From IMG/VR virus record IMGVR_UViG_3300010399_000046, positions 1 through 49,560 of that record: a stretch of DNA of 49,560 bases, one strand, 5' to 3'. The position numbers were made by a program, and so were the translations under genes. The first letter of the stretch is position 1. Each line of letters opens with the position of its first letter. Source of the stretch: a virus. Under the pieces are notes generated by a model. The model was not told where the DNA came from, did not search any database, and worked only from the letters and a program-made list of their open reading frames with translations. Below, one piece after another: positions 13,810 to 21,993 of the stretch.

Positions 13810-14602
13810 GACAGACGTTTGGATGCCAATATTTATTGGCGACTACCTATCCGCTACAACAAACCTTACAACCGCTCAGCACGGCGCCTATTTTCTTTTG
13901 CTAATGGCTGCATGGAAGTTTGAGGGTAGGTTGCCAAATGACGATGAGCAGCTTGCGGCGATTTGCAGGCTGTCATCTGATGAGTGGAAAAAAACCAAAC
14001 GGTTATTGGTAGGTTTCTTTTCGGTTACGGATAGCTTTTGGATTCAAGAGCGCCTGATGGCCGAATATGTGAAGTCTCAGGCCGTCAGGGAGGCAAAAAA
14101 GCTCGCAGGAGCACTAGGAGGGCGCCCAAAAAAGCAAAAAGAAAGCGAACAAAAACCTAATGGTTTGGCAAAACAAAAGCAAAACGAAACCCCATCACCT
14201 TCACCATCACATAAATCCAAAGTAAATAAATTTACTTCGGATGATATGTCCACGGCGGAATTTATCTTCGCTGGAATCTTGACGCTCAACCCTGACCACA
14301 AACCTCCGAACTTCGACGCATGGTCGGAGACTGTCCGGCTAATGCGTGAGCGTGATAGCCGACCAGATCAGGAAATTCGATCACTGTTCACCTGGGCTAA
14401 TCGCCATCACTTTTGGGCTAGAAACATCCTGTCGCCAGACAAGTTACGCGAGAAGTTCGACCAGTTAACTATTCAGCGTAACCAGGAGATTTCAAATGCA
14501 GCAAGTCAACCAATTCCTTTCCGGAGCGCAACAGGCGCTGGAAAATACATGCCTGACCATAGCGATACCAGCTGGTCAGACGGACTCAGCGAAGCGCTCT
14601 GA
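13802..14602 (+). CDS. DUF1376 replication protein (lambda O position)
   Basis: Residues 1-95 are a DUF1376/YdaU domain (VWMPIFIGDYLSATTNLTTA, then GAYFLLLMAAW), a winged-helix fold of phage replication initiators. A Lys/Gln/Ser-rich linker (about 100-140) follows, then a helical C-terminal domain. It lies directly ahead of the P-like loader and overlaps it by 107 bases, so it plays the part of lambda O: it binds the origin and recruits the loader. The start ATG lies inside the stop region of the preceding gene. Confidence 0.8.
   Translation: MAKTDVWMPIFIGDYLSATTNLTTAQHGAYFLLLMAAWKFEGRLPNDDEQLAAICRLSSDEWKKTKRLLVGFFSVTDSFWIQERLMAEYVKSQAVREAKKLAGALGGRPKKQKESEQKPNGLAKQKQNETPSPSPSHKSKVNKFTSDDMSTAEFIFAGILTLNPDHKPPNFDAWSETVRLMRERDSRPDQEIRSLFTWANRHHFWARNILSPDKLREKFDQLTIQRNQEISNAASQPIPFRSATGAGKYMPDHSDTSWSDGLSEAL
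14100..14240. other. Candidate replication origin inside the DUF1376 gene
   Basis: The linker-coding DNA is strongly A-rich on one strand and contains short repeats (AAAACAAAAGCAAAACGAAA near 14169-14188). It ends in an inverted repeat AAGTAAAT-AA-ATTTACTT (14220-14237). Lambda ori lies in the same part of the O gene. This is an inference from position and composition. Confidence 0.35.
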
Positions 14603-15206
14603 ATTTCGCGAAAGCGATGCGGAGTTTGTAAATAAATTATTCAAAACGCTTGAGGGAATTTTTCCGGCGTGGCGCAACGCATTTGCCGACAAGGCCGCGG
14701 AGTTTGAAGCTAAGCGCCAATGGTCGCTCGGCATGATCGATGCCGGACTCACCAACACCGATGCGATCAAAGCAGGCTTGGCGCTAGCTCGAAAATCGAA
14801 AAACCCGTTTATTCCATCGGTCGGCCAATTCATCGGCTGGTGCCAGGAAGCGGCAAAAACGCGGATCGGATTTCCATCGATCGAATCAACCCTGATTCAA
14901 ATCCTTGATTTCAGCCGTACCCGTGGATCGCAATATCAGACCGAAATTCATCCCGTAGCGTACTGGATTTACCAGCACGTTGACCTGTATGCGCTTCGCC
15001 ATGCCGACACCAGAGAGTCGAAGAAAATTTTGGAGGCTCCGTATCACGAGGCCGAGGAAAAGGCCGCTGCCGGGTATGAATTTCCGCTACCTCCAAAGTT
15101 GCTGCCGGATGACGTTGATACGCGGCCGCAGCCTACACCGGAGCAGGTCGCGGAACGAGACGCGGCACGCGCCAAAATCAAATCGCTTTTCGGGAGCCAA
15201 GCATGA
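14496..15206 (+). CDS. Lambda P-like helicase loader
   Basis: The 236-residue protein matches the replication protein P family (FPAWRNAFADKAAEFEAKRQ near residue 55, followed by WSLGMIDAGL). P loads the host DnaB helicase at the phage origin. The ATG at 14496 has a strong CAGGAG site and lies inside the end of the preceding gene, so the 107-base overlap is probably real. The C-terminal 60 residues are charged and variable. Confidence 0.85.
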   Translation: MQQVNQFLSGAQQALENTCLTIAIPAGQTDSAKRSEFRESDAEFVNKLFKTLEGIFPAWRNAFADKAAEFEAKRQWSLGMIDAGLTNTDAIKAGLALARKSKNPFIPSVGQFIGWCQEAAKTRIGFPSIESTLIQILDFSRTRGSQYQTEIHPVAYWIYQHVDLYALRHADTRESKKILEAPYHEAEEKAAAGYEFPLPPKLLPDDVDTRPQPTPEQVAERDAARAKIKSLFGSQA

Positions 15207-15724
15207 CCTTCATCGATTCGGCCTATTCCAGACGCTACACCGGCCCCGAAATTCTCCGCACGATTCCGGCGCGCCAAGAGATTCGCGATCAGTTGGCCAA
15301 TGACGTTGAAACGGCCTTGCGTGATGGTTTGAAAATCACGGTATGCCCTCCGCCGACATTTGCGCCACGCAAGGAAGCTGTACGCAAACCACATCCCGAA
15401 GCGGTGGTGCGCAATGCACCCAAGGGGAAGCCGGCATTCGCCTATGCGCATTTGGTTGCAGAGGGAATGGTCGCGCTCAAAGAGGCAATGGATATTTGCG
15501 GGTTTGATTCGATGGTCAACACCCAAGTGAAAGCCTTTTCGGTGATGTGCGACCGCGGCGAAGGTCCGGCGATGGCGAAATCAGTCACCACCAAAGGCGG
15601 AAAAACCTATCGATTCTTCTGGCCTGCCGATTGTCGCGCGTGGGCTGCTGCGGCGCGCGCAGATCGTGCGAAGAAAAACGATCTTTCAAAGCTGGTGGCA
15701 AAGCATGGGGGAATGGCGAAATGA
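15203..15724 (+). CDS. Hypothetical protein of the nin-like region (173 aa)
   Basis: It overlaps the P-like gene (ATGA). The sequence is basic, with Pro/Lys in the middle and a C-terminal TTKGGKTYRFFWPADCRAWA segment. No family is recognised. It lies between replication and recombination genes. Confidence 0.65.
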   Translation: MTFIDSAYSRRYTGPEILRTIPARQEIRDQLANDVETALRDGLKITVCPPPTFAPRKEAVRKPHPEAVVRNAPKGKPAFAYAHLVAEGMVALKEAMDICGFDSMVNTQVKAFSVMCDRGEGPAMAKSVTTKGGKTYRFFWPADCRAWAAAARADRAKKNDLSKLVAKHGGMAK

Positions 15725-15939
15725 GTTTAACGCGAACCAACACCGCAAAGATTTACTCGCTGCTGAAACGCCGCGGCTCGCTCACTCGTCGCGAGATTGC
15801 CGAGAGGTTGAATCTCGAATGTGGCGAAGTGGCTGCGCGAGTCAAGGAGCTTATCGATTCGGGGAGGTTAGTTAGGAAGGGCTCGAAAATTTCGCCTTTC
15901 ACAAAAAATCCGGTCGGGTGCGTGAGGGTGCGGGCGTGA
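15721..15939 (+). CDS. Winged-helix DNA-binding protein (72 aa)
   Basis: The sequence TNTAKIYSLLKRRGSLTRRE followed by IAERL, EVAARVKELIDSGRLVRKGS is a classic winged helix-turn-helix with a wing. It starts by ATGA coupling with the preceding gene and is probably a small regulator. An upstream in-frame start at 15547 would bury the coupling and is rejected. Confidence 0.7.
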   Translation: MSLTRTNTAKIYSLLKRRGSLTRREIAERLNLECGEVAARVKELIDSGRLVRKGSKISPFTKNPVGCVRVRA

Positions 15940-16364
15940 GCGGACAATACTGGCGAGCACAGAGCGCTGAGCAGTTGCAGCAGTGCTTTCGGTTCCTCGC
16001 GCAATCGCTTCCATCGCAAGGGCTGCGGATTACGTGGGAGCCGTGGAAGGATAAGCGCAGCCTCAACGCCAACAATTTGTACTGGCAATGGCTAACGGTG
16101 TTGTCCGAACACTTCAGTCGTGCCGGTAAGAAATTCAGCAAAGACGACATGCACGACCTGATGCGTCATCAGTTCCTTGGCTATGTCGACAAGGTTGTTG
16201 GCAGCACCGAGATACCGCAACAGCTCGCTAGTACTGCATCGCTCGATGTGTCGCAGATGTGCCACTACATGACCAAGATCGATGCGTGGGCCGCTGATCA
16301 TGGCTGCCTGCTGCCGCGCCCTGAAGATTCTGAGTACGCAAAATATCGCGAGGCTCAGCAATGA
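15936..16364 (+). CDS. ninB: NinB-family recombination protein
   Basis: The 142 residues from the GTG at 15936 match NinB (lambda Orf): QYWRAQSAEQLQQCFRFLAQ, then KRSLNANNLYWQWL and a KFSKDDMHDLMRHQFLG helix. NinB binds single-stranded DNA and SSB and supports Red recombination in place of RecFOR. It overlaps its neighbours on both sides (GTGA and ATGA). Confidence 0.88.
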   Translation: MSGQYWRAQSAEQLQQCFRFLAQSLPSQGLRITWEPWKDKRSLNANNLYWQWLTVLSEHFSRAGKKFSKDDMHDLMRHQFLGYVDKVVGSTEIPQQLASTASLDVSQMCHYMTKIDAWAADHGCLLPRPEDSEYAKYREAQQ

Positions 16365-16942
16365 AGGTTTGCGCTGTATGTAATTCGAGCTTTCAGCCAT
16401 CCATGCCGTTGCAGCGCGTCTGCTCCCTGCCGTGTGCGATCAAATCGGGCAGCCAGAAAACAGCGAAGATTGCCGAGCGCAAACGCAAAGCCGCTATCGC
16501 GAAAGAACGTCGCGATTTGCGATCGCTAAAGCTATCGATCAAAACGCTATCCGATTGGCGCAAAGACGCGCAGAAGGCATTCAACGCTTACATCCGCGAA
16601 CGCGACCATGACTTGCCTTGTATTTCGTGCGGCGACTTCACGCCGATGACAAGGGGCGGTGATTACGACTGCGGGCACTATCGATCGGTTGGCGCCAACC
16701 CAGAATTGCGCTTCGAAGAATTGAATTGCCACAAGCAATGCAAGCGCTGTAATCGATACCTGACTGGCAATCACGTCAATTACCGAATCGGCCTACTGAT
16801 GCGCATTGGCGAAGAAAAAGTCGCATGGCTTGAAGGTAACCACAAACCAATGCGTTACCGCATCGAAGAATTGCAGGCTATCGCTAAAGCGTATCGTCAA
16901 AAGCTCAAAGAATTGAAACAGCAGCCGGTCTACCCGGTTTAA
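16361..16942 (+). CDS. ninG: NinG (Rap) recombination nuclease
   Basis: The 193-residue protein has an N-terminal zinc finger (CAVCNSSF, then CSLPCA), a basic coiled region, and the NinG core: RERDHDLPCISCG, then DCGHYRSVGANPELRFEELN and CHKQCKRCNRYLTGNH. Rap is a structure-specific nuclease that resolves recombination intermediates. It follows ninB with ATGA coupling, as in lambdoid phages. Confidence 0.92.
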   Translation: MKVCAVCNSSFQPSMPLQRVCSLPCAIKSGSQKTAKIAERKRKAAIAKERRDLRSLKLSIKTLSDWRKDAQKAFNAYIRERDHDLPCISCGDFTPMTRGGDYDCGHYRSVGANPELRFEELNCHKQCKRCNRYLTGNHVNYRIGLLMRIGEEKVAWLEGNHKPMRYRIEELQAIAKAYRQKLKELKQQPVYPV

Positions 16943-16967
16943 TTGCCCTCCACAAAAAGGAGTCGAT

Positions 16968-17507
16968 ATGACTAGCCCGGCCATACTTGCGCGACTCAAT
17001 CCAGCCAATGTGCGGTTCGATGTTGGCAGAGGCGGAATACCTGAGCTCACGCAAACGGATATTGCTGCCGCGTGCCAAGGCTTGGTGCCTGGCGCATGGT
17101 ATTTGGGGTTGGTGAAATACGCCGGGGCTGTGGGCGCAGTAAAGAATTTAGAAATTGCAGCTTGGATGCTTGCGGCCGATCTGGCTGCTAAGCATGAATG
17201 GAAAGTTGTTCGCGGAAAGCCTTATTTGCGATCTATTGCAAGGATGGCATGCGCTACTGTGATTGATCCACACAGATGCAAGAAATGCTGCGGGACCGGC
17301 TTAAATGAGCGAATGAGGGCATGTTCTATATGCGCAGGCAGCGGGGTCATAACTGAAATAAGTTTGCGATCGTTGGCGAAAATAGCAGAGATACCAGTCG
17401 AGTCATTTCGCACGGTTTGGGCTCCCAGATATGAGTTACTGGTGAGCCATATACAGCTATGGGATAGCTCTCTTGAATCGCTTCTGAAAAGGAGGCTTAA
17501 AGGATGA
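16968..17507 (+). CDS. Q: Q-type late antiterminator
   Basis: The 179-residue protein has a zinc motif CKKCCGTGLN...CSICAGSGV near residues 105-128 and a C-terminal helix-turn-helix-like segment (SLRSLAKIAEIPVESFRTVW). Both features and the place just after ninG fit the phage 82/lambda Q group. It would load on RNA polymerase at the late promoter and let it pass the terminator at 18057. A GGAG site precedes the ATG. Confidence 0.8.
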   Translation: MTSPAILARLNPANVRFDVGRGGIPELTQTDIAAACQGLVPGAWYLGLVKYAGAVGAVKNLEIAAWMLAADLAAKHEWKVVRGKPYLRSIARMACATVIDPHRCKKCCGTGLNERMRACSICAGSGVITEISLRSLAKIAEIPVESFRTVWAPRYELLVSHIQLWDSSLESLLKRRLKG

Positions 17508-18034
17508 ATAGGCCGAGACAGATATTCACCTATGCACTACCTAGCTTATGTTCCGCGCCGAAATGTCTAAACAGTCCGGTACAGGGCAAAAAAATGTGTT
17601 CGACATGCATGTCTGCATCGAAGTCCAATAAAAATGCGGCACATGTCAGGCGAAATCGCTCTGGGATTAGTAAGGCAAAGACTGCGCCAGATGGGTATAC
17701 ATGGATATATTTTCTGGAGGCGCCAGAGATTGGCCATATTAAAATTGGTAGAGCTCAAAATCTAATGGCTAGGCACGGCAGCATTCAGTCTGGTAGTCCA
17801 GTAAAAATCATAATCCTAGTTGCATTTCTGGCAAAAGATTTCGTAGAGAACGCTTTGCATGCAGAGTTTAAAGCGCACCAAGTAATGGGTGAATGGTTTC
17901 GTCCTGCAGATGACTTGCTTAAATTCATCGATAACGTGAAAGCCGGTCTACTCCCTAACAATCTGGGAGGGATTTACAAGGATATTGACGATGGGTCAGT
18001 CGTTATATATCATCCATCCCAAGCTACCGATTAG
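17504..18034 (+). CDS. Zinc finger plus T5orf172 domain protein
   Basis: The N-terminus has a CSAPKC...CSTC zinc finger. From about residue 65 the protein matches T5orf172 (YTWIYFLEAPEIGHIKIGRA, then ALHAEFKAHQVMGEWFRP). It is the second such protein in the genome (see 13306-13809). It overlaps Q by an ATGA, and its 3' end carries the late promoter. Function unknown; homing or regulation is possible. Confidence 0.75.
   Translation: MNRPRQIFTYALPSLCSAPKCLNSPVQGKKMCSTCMSASKSNKNAAHVRRNRSGISKAKTAPDGYTWIYFLEAPEIGHIKIGRAQNLMARHGSIQSGSPVKIIILVAFLAKDFVENALHAEFKAHQVMGEWFRPADDLLKFIDNVKAGLLPNNLGGIYKDIDDGSVVIYHPSQATD
17985..18013 (+). promoter_or_regulatory. Late promoter (PR'-like)
   Basis: TTGACG and TATCAT stand 17 bases apart, within the last codons of the T5orf172 gene. 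Transcription would start near 18020 and meet the terminator at 18057-18088 after about 40-70 bases, the arrangement used by Q-dependent late promoters. Confidence 0.55.
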
Positions 18035-18056
18035 CACACTCAAAAATCTCCATACC

Positions 18057-18088
18057 AAAAGCCTCGCCCTCAAAGCGGGGCTTTTTTA
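18057..18088 (+). terminator. Terminator after the late promoter (tR'-like)
   Basis: GCCTCGC-N7-GCGGGGC (one G-T pair) with an A run before and six T after. It closes the early operon and would be the target of Q antitermination. Confidence 0.8.
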
Positions 18089-18106
18089 TTGCTCGGAATT
18101 TACTGA

Positions 18107-18361
18107 ATGACCCAATCGATCGACGCCGCCTCGAAGATTTCTGACATCGCTCAAAACGGCGGCGCTGCGGTCGCGATGGGTTCTGCCGCACTGGGTTTCG
18201 CCAATCAGGCGATGGGCTGGCTGAATCACAACAGCGCCGGCATTCTCGCGCTTTGCGGCATCGGTGGGTTTTTGATATCGGTTGCCGGTTTCCTCGCCAA
18301 GCGCAGACACATGGCAGCGCTGCTCGCGCATGAGCTGCGCCAGAAAGAGCGTCGCGTTTAA
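18107..18361 (+). CDS. Small membrane protein, holin-like (84 aa)
   Basis: Residues 20-40 (AVAMGSAALGFANQAMGWLN) are a weak hydrophobic helix. Residues 43-65 (SAGILALCGIGGFLISVAGF) form a clear transmembrane helix followed by a basic tail AKRRHMAALLAHELRQKERR. It is the first late gene. A holin is possible and the position fits, but a second holin-like gene lies in the lysis cassette at 44388. Confidence 0.6.
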   Translation: MTQSIDAASKISDIAQNGGAAVAMGSAALGFANQAMGWLNHNSAGILALCGIGGFLISVAGFLAKRRHMAALLAHELRQKERRV

Positions 18362-18376
18362 TTCACAGGTAATCAT

Positions 18377-18433
18377 ATGCCCACGATTGTGGTGGAGTTT
18401 GAAAACCCCGGTCTTTGGGATTGGAATATCTAA
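18377..18433 (+). CDS. Very short ORF (18 aa)
   Basis: MPTIVVEFENPGLWDWNI with a weak ribosome site, in the gap between a membrane protein and a lipoprotein gene. It may be translated but cannot be supported by anything else. Confidence 0.25.
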   Translation: MPTIVVEFENPGLWDWNI

Positions 18434-18487
18434 CACCCTGCCATTATCCAACCTGCTTCGGCGCGTTTTTATTTTCCAGGATTAATC

Positions 18488-18622
18488 ATGAAACCAATCC
18501 GCATTCTCGCGGCGGCGCTCGCCTGCGCGCTGCTTTTCGGCTGCGCATCAAAGCCGCCCTACAACTCAGGTCCGGTTTACATCCAGCCGGCGCCTGGTGA
18601 ACTCCATTTAATTGTTAAGTGA
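18488..18622 (+). CDS. Small predicted lipoprotein (44 aa)
   Basis: MKPIRILAAALACALLFGC is a type II signal peptide ending in lipobox LFGC; the mature part is a short Pro/Tyr-rich peptide. An AGGATT site precedes the ATG. It resembles an outer spanin subunit in size and composition but has no Rz partner next to it; the Rz/Rz1 pair is at 44.6-45.1 kb. It is the first of a run of exported products. Confidence 0.6.
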   Translation: MKPIRILAAALACALLFGCASKPPYNSGPVYIQPAPGELHLIVK

Positions 18623-18632
18623 GGCAATAGCC

Positions 18633-19241
18633 ATGAAATACCGTAACCGCTTTGCTGCGGCGCTAATGCTGTGCGCCGCGTTTGTGCTGTCCATTTCTCA
18701 AGCGCATGCCGCTGCTGGCGCTTGGACGCTGACCAATGCGTTCAAGACGCGCATTCTCAACGGCGGTGCGATTGATCTCGATACCGACACGATCAAATTT
18801 ATTTTGCTGGCATCGACAACCAACGTCGTGTCCGGCCCCGCCGATTGTTATACGGGCGGCACTGGCACGGCAGTGACCAATGAGCTGTCAACAGCGAACG
18901 GCTATACCGCTGGCGGCGCGACGGCAGCAAGTCTTTCGATCAGCGGCACTTCAACCGTTACGTACGACACGGCGGATGCGGTATGGACGGCCTCTGGCGG
19001 ATCGATCGCAGCGCGCTATGTGGCAATGGTCGATACCACTGTGGCAAGCAAGACCATCATCGCCTATGCGCTGCTCGATACGACGCCTGCTGACGTTACC
19101 GCAACCACCGGCAATACGTTCACGATCGGCGTGGCGAATGTGTTTACGCTGGCGCAGCAGTATTTGTTCGATCACCTCTACCCATCGCCCATGCAGATGG
19201 CTGCGAACGACGCCAATTACGTCATGCGCAAAGCTGGTTAA
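18633..19241 (+). CDS. Exported protein with a phage virion-type domain
   Basis: Residues 1-26 are a Sec signal peptide ending AHA. The mature part matches a small protein common near phage structural genes: AWTLTNAFKTRILNGGAIDL, DTIKFILLASTTN, then VWTASGGSIAARY and LLDTTPADVTATTGNTFTI. In other phages that domain, as I recall it, starts directly with no signal. The start MKYRNRF at 18633 is 10 bases after the lipoprotein stop. Either a virion-like domain has been turned into a periplasmic or surface protein, or the family has a wider role than capsid or tail decoration. Confidence 0.75.
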   Translation: MKYRNRFAAALMLCAAFVLSISQAHAAAGAWTLTNAFKTRILNGGAIDLDTDTIKFILLASTTNVVSGPADCYTGGTGTAVTNELSTANGYTAGGATAASLSISGTSTVTYDTADAVWTASGGSIAARYVAMVDTTVASKTIIAYALLDTTPADVTATTGNTFTIGVANVFTLAQQYLFDHLYPSPMQMAANDANYVMRKAG

Positions 19242-19247
19242 TTCGCC

Positions 19248-20207
19248 ATGCGTAAATTCCTCGCCGGGTTATTGCTGCTCGCTACATCGCTGGCGATCGG
19301 CGGCAATAATTCTGGCTGGACCAATAGCGGCGGCTCGCTGTCGACGCAAGCGAAGTCGGTCGGTGTCGCAGCGGTAGCTGGCGGCGGCACTTTCCTATTC
19401 CAGGACGATTTCAAATCTAGCTCGGGCACCACGTATTCGTGGGGCACGCTGCCCATGACCAGCAAATCTACGTTTTGCTCGCAAGCCGGTAGCAATTGGC
19501 AGTATTGCAACGACATGGATTTGACCGGCACCAACCAAGGTGGCATCGACGCGTGGCCGCCCGATACCAGCAAAAACGCTTTTTTTATGAAATATATCGG
19601 CGATGGTGATACAAACGTCATTGCTCACAAATTCGACCCGAATCATACGATTGACACGGGCCGCCCGACAGAGATTTATGTGCAGTGGAAGGAATATCGC
19701 ACCAGCACCTTCGACTGCGCTCCCGAAAAGGATGCTCGTATAGGCATATTCACCGCAGGCCACTGGGCAGATAGTCACGATCAAACATCGACTGAATTGT
19801 ATTGGGGTGTTGGCACCGGCTCACCGACAACGGGTAACGATGCGTGCACAGGTTCAGGCATGTATCTGCAGGGTGATTGGAATTCGACCGATTTCCCGGC
19901 GAACGATGTCTGGAGTACTACCACTCTCAGTTACTCTAAAGGCGCCGCGCATACCTGGGAAATGCACGTCAAAGTTAACACACCGGGCAACCATGACGGC
20001 GCCTTGCAGATGTGGATCGACAGCGTATCAATCGGAAGCGCCACGAATATTAAATTTACAAACGCTACGCGTGATGCGCTGGGTCAATCTTATTTAGATA
20101 ACGTGCAGCTGGGCATGGCGGCCACGAATGGCGGCCTCGGAGCATTTAACGGCGTGTCCACGCGCTACATCACCGATTTCAAAATCAGCACATCGTATAT
20201 CCCATAA
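19248..20207 (+). CDS. Exported protein with lectin/glucanase-like fold
   Basis: The 319-residue protein begins MRKFLAGLLLLATSLAIGGN, a probable Sec signal. The body (FLFQDDFKSSSGTTYSW, YVQWKEYRTS, TWEMHVKVNTPGNHDGALQM and WIDSVSIG) has the strand pattern of concanavalin-like jelly-roll domains such as LamG or polysaccharide lyase folds. Binding or cleavage of a surface sugar is inferred; no catalytic residues can be assigned. It lies in the exported cluster ahead of terminase. Confidence 0.65.
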   Translation: MRKFLAGLLLLATSLAIGGNNSGWTNSGGSLSTQAKSVGVAAVAGGGTFLFQDDFKSSSGTTYSWGTLPMTSKSTFCSQAGSNWQYCNDMDLTGTNQGGIDAWPPDTSKNAFFMKYIGDGDTNVIAHKFDPNHTIDTGRPTEIYVQWKEYRTSTFDCAPEKDARIGIFTAGHWADSHDQTSTELYWGVGTGSPTTGNDACTGSGMYLQGDWNSTDFPANDVWSTTTLSYSKGAAHTWEMHVKVNTPGNHDGALQMWIDSVSIGSATNIKFTNATRDALGQSYLDNVQLGMAATNGGLGAFNGVSTRYITDFKISTSYIP

Positions 20208-20219
20208 CGAGGCCGCCAC

Positions 20220-21632
20220 GTGAAGCGAATTATTTACGGCCTACTTACAACACTGCTGATTGGGTTGTTCAGTGTTGATGCCAGTGCGGCGATAGCGGTC
20301 GGCGCAAAGCGCATTGATCATTTTTCTAATGTCAGCTCAGCAACTACCACCGGCATCACAACGGCTGCATCGGGCAGCACCTTTGTCGTTGCGGTATCGT
20401 TCGACCATACAACGCACATCGTCACAGGAATCAGCGATAGTAAATCGAACACGTACACGCTCGCAGGAACTGCTGGCGATTTTGGTTCGGTCTACTACTG
20501 CTCGAATTGCACGGGCGGCGCGAGCCATACAGTCACCATCACATTTGATGGTGCCGAATTTCCGATTGTTCATTTTCTCGAAATCACCGGCGCGGCGACG
20601 TCGTCTTATGATTCTGCGGTTACCGCAAAAGCTGAAGATTCCGCCTCGCCATTTACGGTAACGAGCGGCACGACATCACAAGCTGCCGAGCTGCTCGTGT
20701 CGTTCATTGCGTCAAATAGCGGCAGCAACCCGGTCAGTTATTCCGAATCGTCGGGCTTTACGATTCAGCAGCAGGATGGCGATGGGTCTAATTATTGCAC
20801 GTCGGCATTAGCACCCCGCATTGTCAGCTCGACCGGCACATTCACGCCGTCGTATACAGGTTCTGGAATTACTGGCAGCACCAATATTGTTATCGGCATC
20901 AAAGAAGCATCCGGCGGTGGCGGCGCAACAGCAAGTCCATCCGCGGCGTCATTAGTGCTGACCGGCGCGACGCCAACAATTACAACATCCGGCAACAAGC
21001 TCGCGACACCATCCACTGCATCACTCGCGTTAACGGGCGCTACGCCATCGCTGACTGTGCAGAATTACACGTGGTATACGCTACCGGCGCCAGGCAGCTA
21101 CGACAGCAATTCGATTCTCGCAGGTCAAACATATCCGACCGGTTCGTGGTTGCGCGTCGTCACCGATTGGGCGCACATCACGTCGGTGTACTCGACTGGC
21201 CCGCTGCAAAACGACATCAACGATTATTCGACAGCAGAGAGCGGCTACACCGGCAGCGATACCGCGACGTATGAGATCAAAACGCCAGCGCTGAGCACAT
21301 CGCAATACACGGTTACGGCAACGATCAGCAACAATATCAATATTGGCCCGTCGACAGCTTCGTTATCGCTGACAGGCGCCACACCGACGGTGACGGTGAC
21401 GAACAACAAGCTCGTAACGCCGAGCACGGCCAGCCTTGCGCTCACAGGGGCAACGCCAACCATCGCGGCCGGACAAAATGTGTTGGTTCAGCCGACTACT
21501 GCGGCACTGGCCTTGGTTGGCGCAACGCCTTCGATGCTGATCAATGGCGTCCCGACTGGAGTCAATTATTCATTCATCCGCCGCGTTGAGCGGTCACTTA
21601 TCCGCAGCGTATCTCGTAGCGTAGGGCGATAA
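20220..21632 (+). CDS. Exported repeat-containing protein
   Basis: The GTG start at 20220 follows a GAGG site. Residues 1-23 are a Sec signal ending ASA. Residues 24-230 form a beta-rich domain (IAVGAKRIDHFSN and on). From about 240, at least five copies of a P-S/T-x-A-S-L-x-L-T/V-G-A-T-P-T/S unit occur, in two blocks around a middle domain (about 290-370). This Ig-like repeat is known in phage tail and head proteins. The basic C-terminus (RRVERSLIRSVSRSVGR) is odd for an exported protein. Confidence 0.7.
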   Translation: MKRIIYGLLTTLLIGLFSVDASAAIAVGAKRIDHFSNVSSATTTGITTAASGSTFVVAVSFDHTTHIVTGISDSKSNTYTLAGTAGDFGSVYYCSNCTGGASHTVTITFDGAEFPIVHFLEITGAATSSYDSAVTAKAEDSASPFTVTSGTTSQAAELLVSFIASNSGSNPVSYSESSGFTIQQQDGDGSNYCTSALAPRIVSSTGTFTPSYTGSGITGSTNIVIGIKEASGGGGATASPSAASLVLTGATPTITTSGNKLATPSTASLALTGATPSLTVQNYTWYTLPAPGSYDSNSILAGQTYPTGSWLRVVTDWAHITSVYSTGPLQNDINDYSTAESGYTGSDTATYEIKTPALSTSQYTVTATISNNINIGPSTASLSLTGATPTVTVTNNKLVTPSTASLALTGATPTIAAGQNVLVQPTTAALALVGATPSMLINGVPTGVNYSFIRRVERSLIRSVSRSVGR

Positions 21633-21634
21633 CC

Positions 21635-21988
21635 ATGACGATATTTAAATCACTCCTGTTTGCTGTAGCGCTGTTTTGCGCATCGGATCTATACGCCGCA
21701 ACCTTCGGAACAATTTCGGCTGATGGGGATACCGATGCCGTTTTCGTCAACGGCCCGTTTGTCTTTAAGGCAGCCGGAACTTGGGGCTCAGGCACATTCA
21801 CGGTTTACTATAAATCCAAAACGGGCAGCTACAAATCACTGGTCACGGCAACCGCCTTAACGAGCGACGCTACCGGCCAAGTGCTGTATGACCTGCCAGA
21901 CGGAGTTGGCACGTTCGTGAAGGCAACGCTGAGCGGGTCGAGCAGCCCCTCATTGCTGTGGGAATTTATTGGTAAGGATGCGCGGTAA
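21635..21988 (+). CDS. Exported protein (117 aa)
   Basis: A Sec signal peptide (MTIFKSLLFAVALFCASDLY, then AA) precedes a 96-residue beta-rich domain with TWGSGTFTVYYKSKTGSYKS. This pattern resembles small phage decoration proteins but here carries a signal. It is the last of the exported cluster, 2 bases after the previous stop, and ends just before the terminase small subunit. Confidence 0.65.
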   Translation: MTIFKSLLFAVALFCASDLYAATFGTISADGDTDAVFVNGPFVFKAAGTWGSGTFTVYYKSKTGSYKSLVTATALTSDATGQVLYDLPDGVGTFVKATLSGSSSPSLLWEFIGKDAR

Positions 21989-21993
21989 GCCCA

